From Rhizobiales bacterium TNE-4 (GTDB lineage: Bacteria; Pseudomonadota; Alphaproteobacteria; Rhizobiales; Beijerinckiaceae), in NCBI GenBank assembly GCA_019083985.1, contig JAHRCV010000002.1:310001-374000 (forward strand): 64,000 nt of DNA, given 5' to 3'. Below the pieces are notes generated by a model that was not told the origin of the DNA, did no database searches, and worked only from the letters and a program-made list of their open reading frames with translations. Position numbers and translations under genes: made by a program. Shown in pieces: positions 61,084-64,000 of the stretch (the stretch's first letter is position 1; the number at the start of each line of letters is the position of its first letter).

Positions 61084-62619
61084 ATGGAGAGAAGCCAGCC
61101 CAAACGCGCTCTCGCCGCGCTCGCCCTTGCCATGACCGCGTCCGTCGCCATGCCTGCCATGGCCGGTCCCGCCATCGTGGCCGATATCGATTCAGGCCGC
61201 GTGCTTTATGCCGAGGAGGCGACCAAGCCTTGGCATCCGGCGTCCGTCACCAAATTGATGACCGTCTATGTCGCACTCAAGGCTCTGGCCGAAGGCAAAG
61301 TCGGACTTGAGACAGCGATCCCCGTCTCGAAGCGCGCATCCGCTGCACCACCCTCCAAAATCCGGCTGAAGCCGGGGCAAGAGATCACGCTCGATAATGC
61401 GCTAAAGATCATGATGGTGAAGTCGGCCAATGATGTCGCCATCGTCATTGCCGAAGGCGTGGGGGGCACGGTCGAGAACTTTGCCGCTATGATGAATGCG
61501 GAAGCGCAACGTCTCGGCATGACAGACAGCCATTTCATCAATCCGAACGGATTATTCGCGGCGGGTCAGCAATCCTCAGCGCGCGACATGGCGGTGCTCG
61601 CCCGCGCTCTGCTGACCGAATTTCCGGAATATGCACAGCTCTTCGGCATTGGCGCCGTCAAGCTCAACGATGTCGTGATGCTCAACACGAATGGGCTGAT
61701 TGGCCGCTACCCCGGCGCCGATGGCATGAAGACGGGTTTTATTTGCGCATCGGGCTTCAACGTCGTCGCCACGGCCGCGCGCGGCGGCAGAAAATATGTC
61801 GCCGTCGTGTTCGGCGAACCTTCGGCGCAAAAGCGTACCATCAAGGCCTCGCAATTGTTCGACCGTGCGTTCAATGGAGAGTTCAGTCGCGGGCCGCAAC
61901 TTGCGGCCTTGCCGCGCGTCGGTGGTGCGCCGCCCAATCTGCGCGAAGATATCTGCGTCAAGCGCATTGGCCGCGAGCCATCAGAGAGTGATGCGCCGGC
62001 CATGCTCACCCAAGGCACGCAGGATGATGGCCGCCCGGTGATGATGATGGCCAATGGCACCGCTTATGCGACAGGGCCACGTGACGAATTCACACCGATC
62101 GACGTGTTCATCGGCCCCTCATCCGGATCAAAGCGCGCCCCCATCGCCGCCAATCGGAAAACGACGCCCACAACACAAACGGCCACGGCTGACGCGCCCG
62201 TGAAGGCCGAGCCCAAATCCAGCGCGGCAAAAGCTGACGCGAAGAAACCGGCTGCCAAAAAACCTGAAAAAGCGGCAACAAAAAAACCTGCGCCCGCAAA
62301 ACCGGCCAAGCAGGAACCCGCACCGACATCCGAGCCTGCACCCGCCCCTTCAGCGACGGCGTCGCCCGCCCCTGCAGCACCAGTTAAAGTCGCGCCATCT
62401 GTTGAGAATGCGGGTGGCATCGGCATCTCTCAATCGGGTCCCGCCTCGTTCCGCGGCGCCGTACAACCCGCTCCGAGCGCAGCGCCTGCTGGCGGCGGAT
62501 CGGGACCCCTCATCCTGCCCGGCGCGGCCGCACCCCTGCCTTCGACCCTGACGAAGCCAGCCCCAGCCGCCAAACCCGATACAGCCAAGCCAGCCCTCAA
62601 ACCCGCAGCGGACCAATGA
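61084..62619 (+). CDS. D-alanyl-D-alanine carboxypeptidase (penicillin-binding protein)
   Basis: A 511-residue periplasmic serine D,D-carboxypeptidase (DacF/DacA type) that trims pentapeptides in peptidoglycan. The signal peptide ends near PAMAG (residue 28). Catalytic motifs are S54-V-T-K57, S114-A-N and K216-T-G. The enzyme domain ends by about residue 275; the remaining 235 residues include a long low-complexity tail rich in Pro, Ala and Lys (about 345-511). This tail is much longer than in most relatives. The next transporter gene overlaps its stop by four bases (ATGA). Confidence 0.93.
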   Translation: MERSQPKRALAALALAMTASVAMPAMAGPAIVADIDSGRVLYAEEATKPWHPASVTKLMTVYVALKALAEGKVGLETAIPVSKRASAAPPSKIRLKPGQEITLDNALKIMMVKSANDVAIVIAEGVGGTVENFAAMMNAEAQRLGMTDSHFINPNGLFAAGQQSSARDMAVLARALLTEFPEYAQLFGIGAVKLNDVVMLNTNGLIGRYPGADGMKTGFICASGFNVVATAARGGRKYVAVVFGEPSAQKRTIKASQLFDRAFNGEFSRGPQLAALPRVGGAPPNLREDICVKRIGREPSESDAPAMLTQGTQDDGRPVMMMANGTAYATGPRDEFTPIDVFIGPSSGSKRAPIAANRKTTPTTQTATADAPVKAEPKSSAAKADAKKPAAKKPEKAATKKPAPAKPAKQEPAPTSEPAPAPSATASPAPAAPVKVAPSVENAGGIGISQSGPASFRGAVQPAPSAAPAGGGSGPLILPGAAAPLPSTLTKPAPAAKPDTAKPALKPAADQ

Positions 62620-63518
62620 GACATTCGCTTTCCGTTGCTGGCGTCGCCATGGCGCTCGGCGGCGCCTTTTTTTATGGCTTCAACATTTCTTTTGCAGCGC
62701 TCGCGGCGCAAGACGGCGTGAGCGGCCCGGTTCTCGTCGCCTATCGCATTGTGACCATGATGGTCTTGGCGATTGCAGCGCACGCCCTGCTGCGCACGGC
62801 ATTCCACATTCCTAAAGGCGATCGCGCTGGTGTCATTCTGATTGGCCTGACCTCGATTGGCGTTGGCGTTGGCTATCTTTCGGCGGTCGCGTTCATCCCG
62901 GTCACGGTTGCAGCTGTCATTTTCTACACGTTTCCGATTCTGATCGTGATCGCGACGCCTTTCATCGATAAAAGGCCGCTCACACCGACCATGCTATTTG
63001 TGACGATCCTCGCCTTCACCGGTGTTGTGATGGTTGTAGGCCCGGCGATTGATGCGCTGGATTGGCGCGGCATCGTGCTGGCCTTCGTGGCCAGCATTTC
63101 GGCCGCAATCCAATTTTTTGCAGGCACGCGCTGTCGCAATACGTCCTTACAAAGCAAGATTCTTGGCGTGCAAATCGTTGCCCTCCCCTTCACGCTGATG
63201 ATTGCGATGGTAGCCGGCGGCATGAAGCCGCCCTCCGTGCTTTTGAATTCTCCCCTCGCCGTTGGGCTGACGATTGGCGGTTTCATGCTGGGCTTTCTGT
63301 TCCAGATGCTGGCGCTCAACCGCATCCCAGCGTCGGCTGCCGGATTGGCCTTTTGCGCCGAACCCGTTGTGGCGGCGATCACATCCGTTCTGGTGTTGAA
63401 CGAACGGCTCGGCCCGCTGCAATATGCCGGGGGTGCTTTGGTGATTGCGGCCATCATGCTCAACGTCGTGTTCGAAAACCGCCGCGCCACCGCCATCACC
63501 AAGATCGTGCCGGAATAG
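62616..63518 (+). CDS. DMT-superfamily (EamA) transporter
   Basis: A 300-residue inner-membrane protein with ten hydrophobic segments and two EamA repeats; the N-terminal ALGGAFFYGFNISFAALAAQ and FVTILAFTGVVMVVGPAID mark the family. The start overlaps the carboxypeptidase stop by ATGA, indicating translational coupling. It is the third member of this superfamily in the window. Substrate unknown. Confidence 0.88.
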   Translation: MRHSLSVAGVAMALGGAFFYGFNISFAALAAQDGVSGPVLVAYRIVTMMVLAIAAHALLRTAFHIPKGDRAGVILIGLTSIGVGVGYLSAVAFIPVTVAAVIFYTFPILIVIATPFIDKRPLTPTMLFVTILAFTGVVMVVGPAIDALDWRGIVLAFVASISAAIQFFAGTRCRNTSLQSKILGVQIVALPFTLMIAMVAGGMKPPSVLLNSPLAVGLTIGGFMLGFLFQMLALNRIPASAAGLAFCAEPVVAAITSVLVLNERLGPLQYAGGALVIAAIMLNVVFENRRATAITKIVPE

Positions 63519-63522
63519 CCCC

Positions 63523-64000
63523 ATGCGCGAGGAACGCCGCACGCCTGTTGGAATCGTCACCGGCTTTCTGGGGGCAGGCAAAACCACGCTCCTCAACCGG
63601 CTGCTACACGATCCCGCGCTGAGCGGCACCATCGTGATCGTCAATGAATTCGGCGAAGTCGGCCTTGACCATCTCTTTCTGGAATCGCGCGCCGATGGCG
63701 AGATGGTCCTGCTCTCCTCGGGGTGCCTGTGCTGCACCGTCCGTGGCGATCTCGTCGCCACGCTTGAAGATCTGTTTCGCGCCCGCGATGAGGGATCGGG
63801 CAATCTGTTCCAGCGCGTCCTGATTGAAACGACCGGCCTCGCCGATCCTGTGCCGGTGATGCAGGCCGTGTTGGCGCATCCTTGGCTATCGCGTATCTGC
63901 GCGCTGGCGGGCATCGTCACCCTTGCAGATGCCACGCAGATCGAAACGCTGATCGAGACGCAAGAGGAAGCGCTGAAACAGATCGCGGTGGCCGACCGGA
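63523..64000 (+). CDS. CobW/COG0523-family GTPase, partial
   Basis: The first 159 codons of a G3E GTPase that continues past the right edge. Walker A is GFLGAGKTT at residues 14-22, followed by IVIVNEFGEVGLD and the metal-binding CLCC motif at 68-71, and the LIETTGLADPVPVMQAV switch region. Members load or traffic metals such as zinc or cobalt. It starts four bases after the transporter stop, so it is in the same transcript. The partner metal protein is not in view. Confidence 0.93.
   Translation, partial: MREERRTPVGIVTGFLGAGKTTLLNRLLHDPALSGTIVIVNEFGEVGLDHLFLESRADGEMVLLSSGCLCCTVRGDLVATLEDLFRARDEGSGNLFQRVLIETTGLADPVPVMQAVLAHPWLSRICALAGIVTLADATQIETLIETQEEALKQIAVADR

Overview
The window looks like a stretch of core chromosome from an alphaproteobacterium, most likely of the order Hyphomicrobiales (Rhizobiales). 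The evidence is the set of lineage-typical genes and gene orders: the CtrA-network proteins TrcR (DUF1013) and RcdA (DUF1465), a three-gene pntAA-pntAB-pntB transhydrogenase, a tiny aa3-type oxidase subunit IV, the cysteine-free form of ribosomal protein L31, the bolA / dnaJ-like / cobS / cobT block, zapA followed by a 6S RNA, an RHH-less PutA with a divergent Lrp-type regulator, and two families of short palindromic REP-like repeats. GC content is high and even, and I see no prophage, insertion sequence, CRISPR array, tRNA or rRNA. I cannot name the genus from sequence alone.

Layout. 1-10.8 kb (mostly minus strand): a partial membrane-anchored protein of unknown function, purA, a class I glutamine amidotransferase, a DMT exporter (plus), the serC-serA serine pathway, glmM (cell-wall precursor) and ftsH (membrane protease). 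10.9-15.8 kb: tilS, cpoB and pal (envelope), trcR, a DUF1192 protein, a possible anti-Shine-Dalgarno small RNA, rcdA and rpmE. 16-22.9 kb: an ABC exporter, then a minus-strand run of GNAT, a MotB-like and a MotA-like protein (an orphan ion-driven motor pair), an inositol-monophosphatase-family enzyme, a Sel1-repeat protein and a divergent ThiE-like protein. 22.9-28.4 kb: a carbon-metabolism operon tkt-gap-pgk-fba. 28.6-32.7 kb: DUF4164-zapA-6S RNA, a TauE/SafE permease, an acyl-CoA synthetase and an alpha/beta hydrolase. 32.9-38.3 kb: a DEAD-box RNA helicase, two DUF465 proteins, purE-purK, rpsU and a TPR lipoprotein. 38.4-43 kb: proton-translocating transhydrogenase, oxidase subunit IV and the ccmAB haem exporter. 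43.1-51 kb: acnA, DUF4314, a Rid-family protein, LysE exporter, lytic transglycosylase, leuD, a cystathionine-lyase-type enzyme and the Lrp-type regulator of putA. 51.2-64 kb: putA, cobT-cobS, a J-domain protein, bolA, a mirror-image REP cluster, a thiolase, two DMT transporters, a D,D-carboxypeptidase and a CobW-type GTPase that runs off the right edge.

Most of the window is ordinary housekeeping sequence. The parts that most deserve a second look are regulatory or structural: (i) six REP-like elements between bolA and the thiolase arranged as a mirror-symmetric array, with a matching half-unit between putA and cobT; (ii) a putative small RNA with an exposed CTCCTCCC between DUF1192 and rcdA; (iii) a nine-base-pair hairpin that would bury the putA Shine-Dalgarno sequence; and (iv) an orphan MotA/MotB-like pair with a long periplasmic coiled coil. 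I did not find a clear undescribed multi-gene system such as a new defence or biosynthetic island.
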